A stretch of DNA of 34,113 nt from CAYSPS01 sp964432975 (GCA_964432975.1 CAYSPS010000007.1:1-34113), one strand, 5' to 3'. Counted from the stretch's first letter, positions 1-9,091 are shown. Notes: generated by a model from the sequence alone, not told the origin. Translations and numbers: made by a program.

Positions 1-63
1 CCTCCAAGCATCTTTATATCACACAAAATTTATTTCATGAATACGGCCTCTTAGACACGTTAC

Positions 64-96
64 ACGAGGCGAGCAGGGTTACCGTGCCCGCCTCGT
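64..96. repeat. GC-rich hairpin upstream of the LRR gene
   Basis: The 7-base arms at 64-70 (ACGAGGC) and 90-96 (GCCTCGT) are perfectly complementary, with further G/C pairing inside (GGG 76-78 with CCC 87-89). No T-run follows on either side, so it is not a textbook terminator. It may end a transcript entering from the left, but that gene is outside the window. Confidence 0.45.
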
Positions 97-106
97 TCCG
101 TTACCC

Positions 107-135
107 TTGCATATCTCATTTAATTGAGCTATAAT
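107..135 (+). promoter_or_regulatory. Promoter of the LRR gene
   Basis: TTGCAT at 107-112, a 17-base spacer and a perfect TATAAT at 130-135 form a sigma70-type promoter about 57 bases upstream of the ATG at 192. A short inverted repeat (TTTAATT/AATTAAA) surrounds the -10 box. Confidence 0.6.
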
Positions 136-191
136 TAAATTACAGCTAGGATTTTTTATAGAATCAATACGATTATGTGGAGGGAAGAAAA

Positions 192-1806
192 ATGAAACGC
201 ATTTCTTATTGCACAAAGTTCGCACAGTCTTTATCTGCATGTTCTTTATTTGTTGGCGTCTTTTTATTTCATACCGCTACCAAGGCCATAGAAACTGCTT
301 ACACGCTCAATCCTGATGGCAGCATAACGCAAGTCGACAACCGCCAATGGACGCTTGCTTTCGATGTAAAGGTCGGAGATAAAACTATACGACAAGATCT
401 GGCTTTAGCAAGCTGGGGAAACAGTGCACTCGGTGTCTACGCTGACCCCTATGATTTGCGCGCCGTTGTATTTATCAACGTACCAGCTGAGCGCTTATTG
501 GCAGTGGCGCCTGAACACGTACGCGCCCTCGTTGCCGGACGAACAGTAGATGCCCGCATTGCCGTATGGGGTGCACATACAAAGCACCCAGGCAATCATC
601 AAGATAATGTCGTACTTCATCCCTTAGTACGCGCATGGATCGCCGAATCACCGGGTTTTGTTTACCCCGGAAAAGAAAATTTTATCGACATAACACCGGA
701 TCAAGCTCGAGCATTACATGACTTTAACATCCCGGTCCAGATGGCAATCGTCGATCCAAATAATATAACGCATGATGACATTGCGTTCACCAACACGCTC
801 CAATCAGTCGCCGTTAGTTTTCACGCCGGTCCAGCTTTTTCACCTAATAATGCGCGCATCAAGTACACCAATCCCGCAGCACATTTTGCCACATTCGGGC
901 TCGTTGCCCTTGCGCCAGATCCGATTCCTGGCATTCGCAAGGCATATGTGAGCTTTAATATTGTTGCTACCGATGATACAAGTATGGGAAAATTTCTTAA
1001 TATCCTACACCCACAAGATTACCCAGCTCCAGAAACTTTAACGCGCCCGATGTTGCGAAATCTCTTTTCAGATCGACCTGAAATTTATGCCGTTCTTGAA
1101 CGCATACTTGGCCCACAACCAACGCCACCACCGCCTGCTGCTCCTCCAGTTCGCCCACAAGCCCCGGTCCCACCCACTTCACCAGCTGGACCAGCACATG
1201 CAGCAGCTGTACCCTCCGGCTTGGGCGCCGTCACAAGCCTTGATCAAATAATACAATTTGCTCAACCTGAACCAAACGATACACGTACACTTAATTTACA
1301 GAGCAAGGGCATATCTTCCATAAATNNNNNNNNNNGGTAATGTCTTTGAAGAAATGGCCGACGCCGGAATAAATAATTTGTATCTCGGTTTCAATAACCT
1401 CACACAATTACCCGATGAGCTTTTTTTTCTGCAACCAACGCTTCAAATACTTGTTTTACGAAACACCGGCCTCACAAGTCTCCCACCCATCATCGGAACG
1501 CTTGATAATTTGCGTGAATTAGATCTGACCGGACTTGCGATCACCGAACTTCCTGGTTTTATTGGAAACCTCCACAACTTACGCGTATTGAAACTTGCAG
1601 GAACAGGCATAACTGATTTGCCAATGAGCCTTGCACATACAGCAATTAAACGCCTCGAACTTCATGGAACCAAAATTACAAAACTACCCGAGGTTATTAA
1701 TTTGCTGACAAATTTGCGACACATCACCATTGGCGATAACATAGACCTTACGACTGCAGAACAGATAAATCTTATTGAGCGCAACGTTAGGGTCAGTCGC
1801 TATTAA
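192..1806 (+). CDS. Exported leucine-rich-repeat protein (interrupted by a scaffold gap)
   Basis: The start is placed at the ATG at 192 because GGAGG sits 8 or so bases upstream; an in-frame GTG at 177 lies within that ribosome-binding site. Residues 1-35 look like a signal peptide (basic start, hydrophobic core, TATKA). A roughly 280-residue N-terminal domain of unknown fold follows, then a proline/alanine linker (about 1110-1210 in DNA), then at least six leucine-rich repeats of about 23 residues (LxxLxLxxTxLTxLP pattern) to the C-terminus. Ten Ns at 1326-1335 shift the frame, and a true gap length divisible by three restores one reading frame. LRRs of this type bind proteins, so a secreted or surface host-interaction role is plausible but not shown. 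It is flanked by its own promoter and by rplU. Confidence 0.8.
1326..1335. other. Scaffold gap (10 N) inside the LRR gene
   Basis: Ten Ns are a placeholder length. The LRR frame resumes immediately after the gap (Gly-Asn-Val-Phe...). Continuity requires a real length that is a multiple of three. Confidence 0.95.
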
Positions 1807-1860
1807 CATGATATAATTAAAAAGTGCCGGTACATAAAAATTACGCCCTGACACTTTTAA

Positions 1861-1904
1861 TGGACAAAAACTGCAACTTGAGCTATATTTTTGTTATAGC
1901 TCAA
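1861..1904 (+). promoter_or_regulatory. rplU promoter and palindromic leader
   Basis: TGGACA at 1861-1866, a 17-base spacer and TATATT at 1884-1889 make a good promoter. Overlapping it, a perfect 10-base inverted repeat (1878-1887 and 1895-1904, loop of 7 T-rich bases) covers the -10 and the predicted transcription start. It could be an operator or a 5' mRNA hairpin before the L21 gene. Confidence 0.6.
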
Positions 1905-1923
1905 CACATGATGTGGGATTATT

Positions 1924-2247
1924 ATGGCAGAAAATAATGTTTCATATGCAATTTTTCAAACTGGCGGCAAGCAATATCAAGCCATCGCAGGGAAAACCGT
2001 TGCCATCGAACAACTCGAGGGCAATGCCGGAGACAATGTTGAATTTAAAGAAGTGCTCCTACGCAAGAGCGCTCAGGGCGTTGAAGTTGGTGCGCCATTC
2101 ATTCCAAATGCCGTTATTAAAGCCTCAATTATCAAACATCTTCTCGGACCAAAAGTTATCATTTTTAAATTTAAGCGTCGTAAAAAATCACGCGTCAAAA
2201 AAGGACATCGACAACCTGCTACGGTTGTGCGCATTCAAGCAATTTAA
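1924..2247 (+). CDS. rplU: 50S ribosomal protein L21
   Basis: A 107-residue protein of normal L21 length, with the N-terminal YAIFQTGGKQY motif, a central beta-barrel region and the basic C-terminal KFKRRKKSRVKKGHRQ signature that contacts 23S rRNA. It is a structural component of the large ribosomal subunit. The ATG at 1924 follows a GTGGGA ribosome-binding site; a longer overlapping frame from 1913 is a shadow. In most bacteria rplU is followed by rpmA (L27), but here a strong terminator follows directly and no rpmA is in the window. Confidence 0.97.
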   Translation: MAENNVSYAIFQTGGKQYQAIAGKTVAIEQLEGNAGDNVEFKEVLLRKSAQGVEVGAPFIPNAVIKASIIKHLLGPKVIIFKFKRRKKSRVKKGHRQPATVVRIQAI

Positions 2248-2248
2248 C

Positions 2249-2290
2249 TCATAAAACAAAGGGCGCCATTCAGCGCCCTTTGTTTTATGA
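2249..2290. terminator. Bidirectional terminator between rplU and topA
   Basis: Perfect 18-base arms at 2249-2266 and 2273-2290 with a 6-base loop. The GC-rich core (GGGCGC/GCGCCC) is flanked by A-rich and T-rich runs on both sides, so it can work for both converging genes. The topA stop codon (2285-2287) lies inside the right arm. Confidence 0.85.
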
Positions 2291-4510
2291 ACCCTTACAC
2301 GCTTTATTCCAACAACTCGTTTCTATATGCCCATCGCGCATTTTCTTTTTGACCATAAATGGCGCTTTGCACACTGGACACGATTGGCTCGTATCTATTT
2401 CACCAAATGCGGCAAAGTTACACGCAGGATATGTGCTGCAACCCCAAAAAGCTCCCCCACGCCAGCGTTTTTGCACAACCTGGCTGCCGCACACAGGACA
2501 GTTAATTGCCGCTGGTAGTGCTTGCGTATATTTACATTCAGGAAAACCGGAACATGCAATAAATTTGCCATAGCGCCCACTGCGCTCAAGCAATGGTTTG
2601 CCGCACTTTGGGCATATTTGATCAAGCAAAACGGGCTTTTCTGGCTGAACAATACTTACCGATCCATCGGCAGCACGCGTAAAATTTGCAGTAAATTTAC
2701 ATTCAGGATACGCTGGACAACCCAAAAATTCTCCAGCACGTCCATGGCGAATAATTAATTTATGCTGTTTACAGGTAGGACACATAATTTCAGTTTCAAC
2801 AATTTTTCTTTTTGTTGTTGCAGCACCGAATTTTTTCAGATCATGACTAAACTCATCATAAAATTCTTTAAGCACGGCATCACGTTCAACAGCACCCTGC
2901 GCAATTTTATCAAGATCTTCTTCCATATGCGCGGTAAATTTCACATTCATGATTTTAGGCATATTTTGCTCAAGAAGATGGGTCACCTGAATACCTAAAA
3001 CACTTGGTATAAAGCGTTTTTTTTCATCAAGATGCGTATATTCACGCTTGCGAATTGTCGAAAGAATCGCTGCGTAGGTACTTGGGCGACCAATACCATC
3101 CTTTTCAAGCGCTTTTACTAACGATGCCTCAGTATAGCGTGCTGGTGGTTGTGTAAAATGTTGTTTAGCATGTACATCATGCAATACGAGATCGAGCCCC
3201 TGCTTGATTGAAGCTGGAATAATCAACTTTTTCTCTTCCTCATCTTCATCAAGCTGATAAAGCTTCAAAAAACCATCAAACATTAATGTTGATCCAGTAA
3301 CACCGCACGTATAGCGACCGCCAATAATCGTTACATGTCGTTGCGCATAGACTGCGGGCGTCATTTGGCTTGCAACAAAGCGTTGCCAAATCAACGTATA
3401 TAATTTTAATTCATCAGGATTTAAAAATTTATGCACATCCTGTGGCGTTCTTACAACATCAATCGGGCGAATCGCTTCGTGCGCGTCTTGCGCTTTTTTG
3501 CCTCTGACGTATACAAAAGCTTTTTCGGGCACGTATGGTGCACCATATGAATCTTTAATAAAAGTACGTGCTGATTTAAGCGCACTATCTGCTATGCGCA
3601 ATGAGTCGGTACGCATATAGGTAATAAGCGCAACAGTACCATCCCCCATCGCAACACCTTCGTACAACGACTGCGCAATCTGCATGGTTTTTTTGACAGA
3701 AAATCCCAACCGATTATACGCCGCTTGCTGCAATGTACTCGTCATAAATGGTGGCGCTGGATTTTTTTTGCGCTCTTTGTCTTCAACGGCAGTCACACGC
3801 CATGCCTGGGTGCGCATGTCTTTAACAATGGCGTGCGCATTTTTTTCTTTTTCAACGGTAACTTTTTTATCATCAATATGCGTCAGCGCAGCAGTCAACG
3901 TATCTTGTTGGTGGGTAAATATGCCATCAATCGTCCAATATTCCTGCGGCTTAAACTGTTTGATCTCTTCTTCGCGATCAACAATTAGTTTGAGTGCAAC
4001 TGATTGCACCCGACCAGCAGAAAGCCCTTTGCGCAATTTGCGCCAAAGCACTGGCGAGACTTCATAACCAACCCACCGATCAAGCACACGACGCGCTTGT
4101 TGCGCTGAAACTTTTTTTAAATCAATTTCAGTCGGATGTTCAAGCGCCTGCAAAATCGCCTGCTGCGTAATTTCATTAAACGTAATACGAAAAATAGCTT
4201 TTTTATTTTTAATCTTGGCAATTTCTTGGCCAACATGCCAAGCGATAATTTCCCCTTCACGATCAGGATCTGGCGCCAGGTAAATCTCGTCACTCGTACG
4301 CGCTTGTTTAACAATATCGGTGACAACTTTATCTTTGCCAGGCAACACAACGTAATCGATTTCTATGGGATTATCCAATCGCACCCCGAGCTCACGCTCA
4401 GGCAAATCTTTCACATGCCCAAGGGTGGACATAATTTTAAAATCTTTTCCTAAAAATTTTGAAATCGTCTTGATTTTGGCAGGCGATTCCACAATTAATA
4501 ACTTCTTCAT
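2285..4510 (-). CDS. topA: DNA topoisomerase I (type IA)
   Basis: A 741-residue type IA topoisomerase, which relaxes negative supercoils by single-strand passage. The N-terminal Toprim domain has LLIVESPAK and the metal-binding DPDREGE at 81-87. The catalytic tyrosine is Y298 in the LITYMRTDS motif. The GRVQS motif (166-170) and the PSTYA region are present. The C-terminal third carries four zinc-ribbon modules, three with CPxC...C(x4)C spacing and a last one ending in a CW..AC pair. Four fingers is within the range of the bacterial family. It is transcribed alone from a divergent promoter at 4567-4596. No truncation or missing catalytic residue is seen. Confidence 0.97.
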   Translation of the reverse strand: MKKLLIVESPAKIKTISKFLGKDFKIMSTLGHVKDLPERELGVRLDNPIEIDYVVLPGKDKVVTDIVKQARTSDEIYLAPDPDREGEIIAWHVGQEIAKIKNKKAIFRITFNEITQQAILQALEHPTEIDLKKVSAQQARRVLDRWVGYEVSPVLWRKLRKGLSAGRVQSVALKLIVDREEEIKQFKPQEYWTIDGIFTHQQDTLTAALTHIDDKKVTVEKEKNAHAIVKDMRTQAWRVTAVEDKERKKNPAPPFMTSTLQQAAYNRLGFSVKKTMQIAQSLYEGVAMGDGTVALITYMRTDSLRIADSALKSARTFIKDSYGAPYVPEKAFVYVRGKKAQDAHEAIRPIDVVRTPQDVHKFLNPDELKLYTLIWQRFVASQMTPAVYAQRHVTIIGGRYTCGVTGSTLMFDGFLKLYQLDEDEEEKKLIIPASIKQGLDLVLHDVHAKQHFTQPPARYTEASLVKALEKDGIGRPSTYAAILSTIRKREYTHLDEKKRFIPSVLGIQVTHLLEQNMPKIMNVKFTAHMEEDLDKIAQGAVERDAVLKEFYDEFSHDLKKFGAATTKRKIVETEIMCPTCKQHKLIIRHGRAGEFLGCPAYPECKFTANFTRAADGSVSIVQPEKPVLLDQICPKCGKPLLERSGRYGKFIACSGFPECKYTQALPAAINCPVCGSQVVQKRWRGGAFWGCSTYPACNFAAFGEIDTSQSCPVCKAPFMVKKKMRDGHIETSCWNKACKGS

Positions 4511-4566
4511 AAATTACGTACTTTCCACATGCTCATGCAACCCCCGCATTCCTTCTCCATGCTTTC

Positions 4567-4596
4567 ATAATAAACGGCTTATTGACAAAAAGTCAA
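4567..4596 (-). promoter_or_regulatory. topA promoter
   Basis: On the minus strand, TTGACT (4596-4591), an 18-base spacer and TATTAT (4572-4567) lie about 57 bases before the topA ATG. The -35 box lies inside the 4581-4610 inverted repeat. Confidence 0.55.
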
Positions 4597-4610
4597 ATGT
4601 TTTTGTCAAT
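4581..4610. repeat. Perfect 11-base inverted repeat in the topA promoter region
   Basis: The arms ATTGACAAAAA (4581-4591) and TTTTTGTCAAT (4600-4610) are separated by 8 bases and give a TTGACA box on each strand. It overlaps the topA -35 region and could be an operator. No -10 box at good spacing was found for the plus-strand TTGACA. Confidence 0.6.
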
Positions 4611-4689
4611 TCTCTGGCAAAAACGCCGTTTTATTTTTTCAAAACTTTACGAATAACATTAATTTTATTACACTATATTGAGAATGCGC

Positions 4690-4788
4690 AGCACGATAAG
4701 AAGGGATTTGTGGGGTCCGATAATAGATAGTCTGAGGGGACAATCTACTCCTTTTAGGGTTTCTGCCGGAGGTAGGCGTTATCGTGTT
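4690..4788 (+). ncRNA. Candidate structured RNA or 5' leader of the lipoprotein operon
   Basis: A 10-pair closing stem (4690-4699 with 4779-4788, one G-U) encloses about 79 bases. Inside are a second helix (GAAGGGA with TCCTTTT), a hairpin near 4723-4747 (TAGAT/ATCTA plus GTC/GAC) and a hairpin CTGCC-GGA-GGTAG. A TATATT box at 4674-4679 would start a transcript at its 5' edge, although no -35 box was recognised. The first lipoprotein ATG is 45 bases downstream. I compared it with SRP RNA, TPP and ykkC-type riboswitches from memory and found no match, so the class is unknown. Confidence 0.4.
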
Positions 4789-4833
4789 ACGCATCGCGCA
4801 TTTTATTTCAGGTATGTGGAGGCTTTTTTGGTT

Positions 4834-5598
4834 ATGCTTAAAAAATTACTAAGCGCGTTTTTCACGCTTCTATTGCTGTCTGGCTGTGCGCATAAACAAC
4901 ACATGCTCAAACCCATTAAAAAAGAAAAAGCACACTTTGTACAGGAGCAGGAAAATGTTGAATTGCGCATGCGCGTGCTAACACCAGGACATTGTCAAAA
5001 ACATTTTGGGCACTCCATGCGTCCCCGAAGTTCACAACATCCTGCATTAGTGCAATGCACCATTATGAACAATAGCAAAACATTGGCCACATTTGCCCAT
5101 CACAACACGTCGCTTTCACTTCTAACACAAAAAGAAGTTTACAAACTAATCGAAGATCGTTTTGTGGTTATCAAAGGCCTGTTGACAGGACTTGCAATAG
5201 CATGGATCCCGCTAGCCACGGTTCTGGGTATATCGATCATCGCACCATCTTTAACAGCACATGGACACATACTCGAGGGGTTTGTGCTTTGCAGTATTTT
5301 ACTGGCATTTTATGGAACATTACCAATTATTGCCGTAAGCGTACCAACAAGCTGTATCATGGGCCTACATAAAAATAAGAAAATCTCCCAAAAAATTTGT
5401 CAAAAAATTCCAGAAAAAATTACTGTTGCGCCTGGTCAAACACAAAATTTCTTATTATTTGCACACGCACTGCCATCATCTTTTACAATGACACTCACAC
5501 GCGAGCAGCAAGAACCACTCGTGTTTAATGTACAGATACCAGACACGTGCGTGTGCACGTTCAAAAAACAACTAAAAAAGAAAACTGCTCATGTTTAA
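4834..5598 (+). CDS. Lipoprotein, tandem paralogue 1
   Basis: About 254 residues from the ATG at 4834, which follows GTGGAGG. Codons upstream to 4678 are open but run through the structured leader, so they are not used. A type II signal peptide ends in the lipobox LLSGC, so the mature N-terminal Cys would be lipidated and the protein membrane anchored. The mature start (CAHKQHMLKP...) and a C-terminal block (ITVAP...FLLFAHALP...) are nearly identical to paralogue 2. Two hydrophobic helices lie near the middle (around 5170-5350 in DNA). I recognise no domain and assign no function. The stop overlaps the next gene's start by 8 bases, so the two are probably translationally coupled. Confidence 0.85.
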   Translation: MLKKLLSAFFTLLLLSGCAHKQHMLKPIKKEKAHFVQEQENVELRMRVLTPGHCQKHFGHSMRPRSSQHPALVQCTIMNNSKTLATFAHHNTSLSLLTQKEVYKLIEDRFVVIKGLLTGLAIAWIPLATVLGISIIAPSLTAHGHILEGFVLCSILLAFYGTLPIIAVSVPTSCIMGLHKNKKISQKICQKIPEKITVAPGQTQNFLLFAHALPSSFTMTLTREQQEPLVFNVQIPDTCVCTFKKQLKKKTAHV

Positions 5599-6361
5599 AA
5601 AATTCTCAAGCGCACTTTGCGCGCTTCTATTGCTTTCTGGCTGCGCGCATAAACAACACATGCTCAAGCCCATTAAAAAAGAAAAAGCACACTTTGTACA
5701 GGAGCAGGAAAATGTCGAATTACGTCTGCGTGTGCTCACGCGACAACATTGTCAAAAACAACTATACAGTGCACCATATGCCTGCACAAAAGTAAATATT
5801 TTACATGGAACGATCATCAATAACGGAAACTGCTCTCTCACGTTTTCCCACAGTAATACCAATCTTGCCCTGCTTACTCAGCAAGAAGTCTGCGATTACC
5901 TAAAAAAACGGGCTGGCGTTCTGCGAGGAGCCATCATTGGTCTTGCTGTTGCAACAGGCCCCTTACTTTTATGCCTTGCTACCGCTGCCATTATACCGGG
6001 AGCACTCACGCTCGAATCTGCCACGGGAGCACTTGCATTCTGCAGTTTCATTTTAGCATTTTATGGCACCATACCAATTATAGCCATAAGCGTACCAACC
6101 AGTTGTCTTCTTGAATACAATCAAAACAGAAAAATTTCGCAAGAAATTCGCAAAAAAATTCCTGAAAAAATTACTGTTGCTCCAGACAGCACACAAAACT
6201 TTTTGTTATTTGCACATGCACTGCCATCACATTTTACTATAACGCTCACGCGCGAGCAGCAAGAACCTCTCGTGTTTAACGTGCAAATTCCCGACACATG
6301 CTTGTGCACAAATAAATCAAAAAATAATAAAAAACAAATGGAGAAAAAACATGATTCGTAA
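5591..6361 (+). CDS. Lipoprotein, tandem paralogue 2
   Basis: A 256-residue protein with lipobox LLSGC, same architecture as its left neighbour: lipidated start, variable section, two hydrophobic segments ending in the shared LAFYGT(I/L)PIIA(I/V)SVPTSC motif, and a conserved C-terminal domain ending IPDTC(V/L)CT. The DNA of the first ~110 bases and the last ~150 coding bases is far more similar to paralogue 1 than the section between. That is the pattern of a recent duplication with diversification of the middle, or of gene conversion at the ends. It overlaps the third gene by 11 bases. Confidence 0.85.
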   Translation: MFKKFSSALCALLLLSGCAHKQHMLKPIKKEKAHFVQEQENVELRLRVLTRQHCQKQLYSAPYACTKVNILHGTIINNGNCSLTFSHSNTNLALLTQQEVCDYLKKRAGVLRGAIIGLAVATGPLLLCLATAAIIPGALTLESATGALAFCSFILAFYGTIPIIAISVPTSCLLEYNQNRKISQEIRKKIPEKITVAPDSTQNFLLFAHALPSHFTITLTREQQEPLVFNVQIPDTCLCTNKSKNNKKQMEKKHDS

Positions 6362-7037
6362 AATATCATATGCACTCATGGCCGGCGCGCTGTTGGCGCT
6401 CACTGGCTGCGCGCATCACCAAATTATTCCGCTCAAACATGTCGCCAAAGATGATGCTGACTTTATTGAACAAAAAGAAGGAATCGAACTGCGCCTGAGC
6501 AAAATTACACCAGAAACTGAAAAAGAGTGCTTTTCTGGCAGATCTTTGCCATGCAAAAAAACAGTCCCGCTCAAAATGACGGTTAAAAACATGTCGCCAT
6601 TTACCATTTATTTATCGCCACGCCATATTGGACTTGGTCTGGCACACGAACAAGAAATTGTACAATATTTAAAAAGTTCAGTTTGGACACCATTGCTTGC
6701 TGGTTTAGGCGTTGCAACCGCGGGCAACCTGATAGCAAGCACAACGAGCGAGCAAGCTCTTGAGACAGCCGCCAGCATTGCAGGAACCGGCGCCATGATT
6801 GCTGGTGCAGCCGCTTCGGTTACTGCTGTCGATAAAAATGATGAAGTTGCTGTTGATGTCCATGAAAAGATTTTTCACAACATCGAATTATGGCCAGGTG
6901 AAAAAATCACCAAGCTTTTGTTTGCACATAAACAAGGATTTAAAAAACACTTTCACATAAATGTATGCCAACTGCTCGTAAATGAAAAAGGGAAATCAGC
7001 GGGCAATAAGCTCATCACATTTAATGTGAAACTCTAA
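6351..7037 (+). CDS. Lipoprotein, tandem paralogue 3 (divergent)
   Basis: A 228-residue protein with lipobox LTGCAHH, homologous at the start (KHVAKDDADFIEQKEGIELRL resembles the KKEKAHFVQEQENVELR region of paralogues 1 and 2) but otherwise diverged. A central Ala/Gly-rich hydrophobic stretch (around 6685-6830 in DNA) replaces the two-helix region. The C-terminal part has an LLFAHK motif matching LLFAHA of the others. It is the last gene of the operon. No terminator with a T-run was seen after it. Function is unknown. Confidence 0.82.
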   Translation: MIRKISYALMAGALLALTGCAHHQIIPLKHVAKDDADFIEQKEGIELRLSKITPETEKECFSGRSLPCKKTVPLKMTVKNMSPFTIYLSPRHIGLGLAHEQEIVQYLKSSVWTPLLAGLGVATAGNLIASTTSEQALETAASIAGTGAMIAGAAASVTAVDKNDEVAVDVHEKIFHNIELWPGEKITKLLFAHKQGFKKHFHINVCQLLVNEKGKSAGNKLITFNVKL

Positions 7038-7082
7038 GACGTTAGGCGCCACCTACTCAGCACCATTTTTGGGCAAAAACCC

Positions 7083-7110
7083 TTGACAAAAATTTCAGAT
7101 ATAATATGAT
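7083..7110 (+). promoter_or_regulatory. Promoter of the metalloprotease-like triplet
   Basis: A perfect TTGACA (7083-7088), a 16-base spacer and TATGAT (7105-7110) lie about 68 bases before the GTG start at 7178. An overlapping TATAAT at 7100-7105 would have too short a spacer. Confidence 0.6.
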
Positions 7111-7177
7111 TATTTTTTATTAATGAAAAAAGTCCCCAATCTTGGCAAGCACGTCATAAAAAAATCTCGGAGTTTAT

Positions 7178-8095
7178 GTGAAGAAATTTGTGTTCATTAT
7201 CACGACTCTATGTATCTTTAGTCCTTTATACAGCATGAGCTCAACTCCACAAGTGCCCGAAGAAATACGTCAAAAAATAATTGCGTTGATTGATGCCTGC
7301 GTTTATAAGCAAGACCATGGTGCTGCAGGACTCGCGCTCAAAGCAAGCGCGTATGATTTTTTGAGATTTCCGCATGCACAAAGTCTAATTCAACAAGAAA
7401 TTTGCCAAACATTTCTGCGCACCAGCATTGGACCAACAACACTTTTGAGGTCAGAACGCGCACCATCACCACTTTTAATGCAGCTTGTTCGATGGGGTTG
7501 TGAACAGATGCATTCAACACAATGCCCAAGTATCTATTATGCAGAAAAACCTTTAGCTGCATGGTTTGCAAAAACTATTGTATTAAACGCTTTTCGCGAA
7601 GTTGCTGACAAGGTCTTACGCCCATCATTACCTTGCGAAATTGTTAATAATTTGCTTGAAAAACCAACAATCTTATTTACACCGGGTTTTGACGAAAATC
7701 CAATTGGCGTACTAAAATTAACGATTTTACACGAATTACAGCGCTGCAACCAGCGTGTCTGTATGCGCCATATGACAATTCAACCAGAAAGCCCTGCCCT
7801 TTTTCCACGCGGGTCAGAACAAGAAGCAGACATTCAAGCACTTTTGCACAGCAATTGCTCTGAATGCAGCCGAGAGTATGTAGCGGCAACAAAATCAGAC
7901 TTATCACCTGATGAAATCCCAACAGATGGCGGCCTTTCGTACACGGAGGCACACACCATAATAAACAGAAGGGCAGAAACATGCTGTCTATTACATCAAT
8001 ATACCCGTGCATACAAACATGCACCGCTTTCGACAAAAAATGATATTATACAATGGGTAATAGCGCATATTATTGCCGGAACTTCAAGCCCATAA
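7178..8095 (+). CDS. Exported HExxH-family-like protein, copy 1 (motif degraded)
   Basis: 305 residues starting at GTG 7178, chosen because GGAG lies 5 bases upstream and the overlapping ATG at 7176 stops at once. Residues 1-20 form a signal peptide ending LYSM. At the position of the metalloprotease motif of copy 3 it reads HELQR (185-189): His and Glu are kept but the second zinc His is Arg. The downstream EQEAD (214-218), which carries the presumed third ligand, is intact. CxxC (227-230) and CxxH (270-273) are conserved in all three copies and may form a structural zinc site. The catalytic activity of this copy is doubtful. Function is unknown. Confidence 0.75.
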   Translation: MKKFVFIITTLCIFSPLYSMSSTPQVPEEIRQKIIALIDACVYKQDHGAAGLALKASAYDFLRFPHAQSLIQQEICQTFLRTSIGPTTLLRSERAPSPLLMQLVRWGCEQMHSTQCPSIYYAEKPLAAWFAKTIVLNAFREVADKVLRPSLPCEIVNNLLEKPTILFTPGFDENPIGVLKLTILHELQRCNQRVCMRHMTIQPESPALFPRGSEQEADIQALLHSNCSECSREYVAATKSDLSPDEIPTDGGLSYTEAHTIINRRAETCCLLHQYTRAYKHAPLSTKNDIIQWVIAHIIAGTSSP

Positions 8096-8133
8096 CCAAA
8101 TGTGTTAAAAAATCATCACTTAAGGTAAATCTT

Positions 8134-9078
8134 ATGTTATTAAAAAAATTAATATTTCCAACTTTTTGTACGTTTATTGTTTTTAACCAGGCATACGGCA
8201 TGGAGTTTTTTGGACCTGAAGAAGAATGCCGTATACAGACTTCGGCAACAATTCCTGAAGTTGTGTCGCAAAAAATGATGGCTCTTGTAGAAGCATCCCT
8301 TCACAAATCGGACATCATGACCGAACAATTGGCGCTCCGTTATGCTACGCAATATACCGCACGAAATCTTTTAGAAGATACAGAATCACTACAAAAAAAA
8401 ATTGATGAAATGTTTTTACAAGTCGAAGTTTACCCGGCAACGCTTTTAAGTCCAAAACGCGCTCCATCGCGACTTCTAATGCAACTTATTCGATGGGGCT
8501 GCGCCAGACTGGCTTGCTCGGTACCAAACGTATATTATTGTGCAAACAAGGGGCCCAAACCACGACTTGCAAATGTATCATTATTTGCCAAAATCACCGG
8601 ATCTCAAGAATTTTTCAACCAACACCTAAGATCGGCATCGACCATGCTTATTGAACGCCTCATGACTCAGCCTACCGTTTTTTTTAGGCACGACCTTGAT
8701 GACGAGCCCTATGGTATAATAAAAGGAATAATATTAACTGCCTTACAATGTTGCAGGCAATATCAACACGAAATCGGACCAGAAAATCCAAATGCCTATC
8801 GCGGATATAAACACGAGGCGAGTGTTCAGGTATTTCGGCACTGTAATTGCACAATATGCGCCCAAGAATTTTTTGAAGGAATGCAATTATTACTACTTTC
8901 TCAAGAACCAGGACGAGATGCTTTGACATACGATGAGGCACTGGCGTTGATAAACTCGTTGCCGCCAACCCTGTGCGCGTATCACGATCAATTACGGAAA
9001 TACCCTCCACATGCAGGCTACACTCTGGCCGTGAAAGAACTCAAAGAAAGTATCGCTGCTGGTCAATTAGAGCCGTAA
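8134..9078 (+). CDS. Exported HExxH-family-like protein, copy 2 (motif lost)
   Basis: 314 residues from the ATG at 8134 (AAGG at 8122-8125), preferred over an upstream in-frame ATG at 8053 that overlaps copy 1 and lacks a signal peptide. The signal peptide ends QAYGM (about 19-23). It aligns with copy 1 through PxTLL(R/S)xxRAPSxLLMQL(V/I)RWGC. The zinc motif is gone: the HExxH position reads TALQC (202-206), and EQEAD is KHEAS. The CxxC (239-242) and CxxH (281-284) pairs remain. This looks like a pseudo-enzyme that keeps the fold. Function is unknown. Confidence 0.75.
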   Translation: MLLKKLIFPTFCTFIVFNQAYGMEFFGPEEECRIQTSATIPEVVSQKMMALVEASLHKSDIMTEQLALRYATQYTARNLLEDTESLQKKIDEMFLQVEVYPATLLSPKRAPSRLLMQLIRWGCARLACSVPNVYYCANKGPKPRLANVSLFAKITGSQEFFNQHLRSASTMLIERLMTQPTVFFRHDLDDEPYGIIKGIILTALQCCRQYQHEIGPENPNAYRGYKHEASVQVFRHCNCTICAQEFFEGMQLLLLSQEPGRDALTYDEALALINSLPPTLCAYHDQLRKYPPHAGYTLAVKELKESIAAGQLEP

Positions 9079-9091
9079 ATTAAAAAGCCCA

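Noticed and set aside
1326..1335. Frameshifted pseudogenes at the N runs
   Set aside because: The Ns are assembly placeholders, and the flanking halves match single proteins; true frameshifts are not shown.
2280..4453. Plus-strand frames across topA
   Set aside because: They are antisense shadows of a well-conserved topoisomerase gene and have no ribosome-binding sites.
4690..4788. SRP (4.5S) RNA or TPP riboswitch
   Set aside because: The conserved SRP loop and the TPP sequence signatures are not present, although the size is similar.
4678..4833. N-terminal extension of the first lipoprotein
   Set aside because: The frame is open but runs through the structured leader; the ribosome-binding site and lipobox position support ATG 4834.
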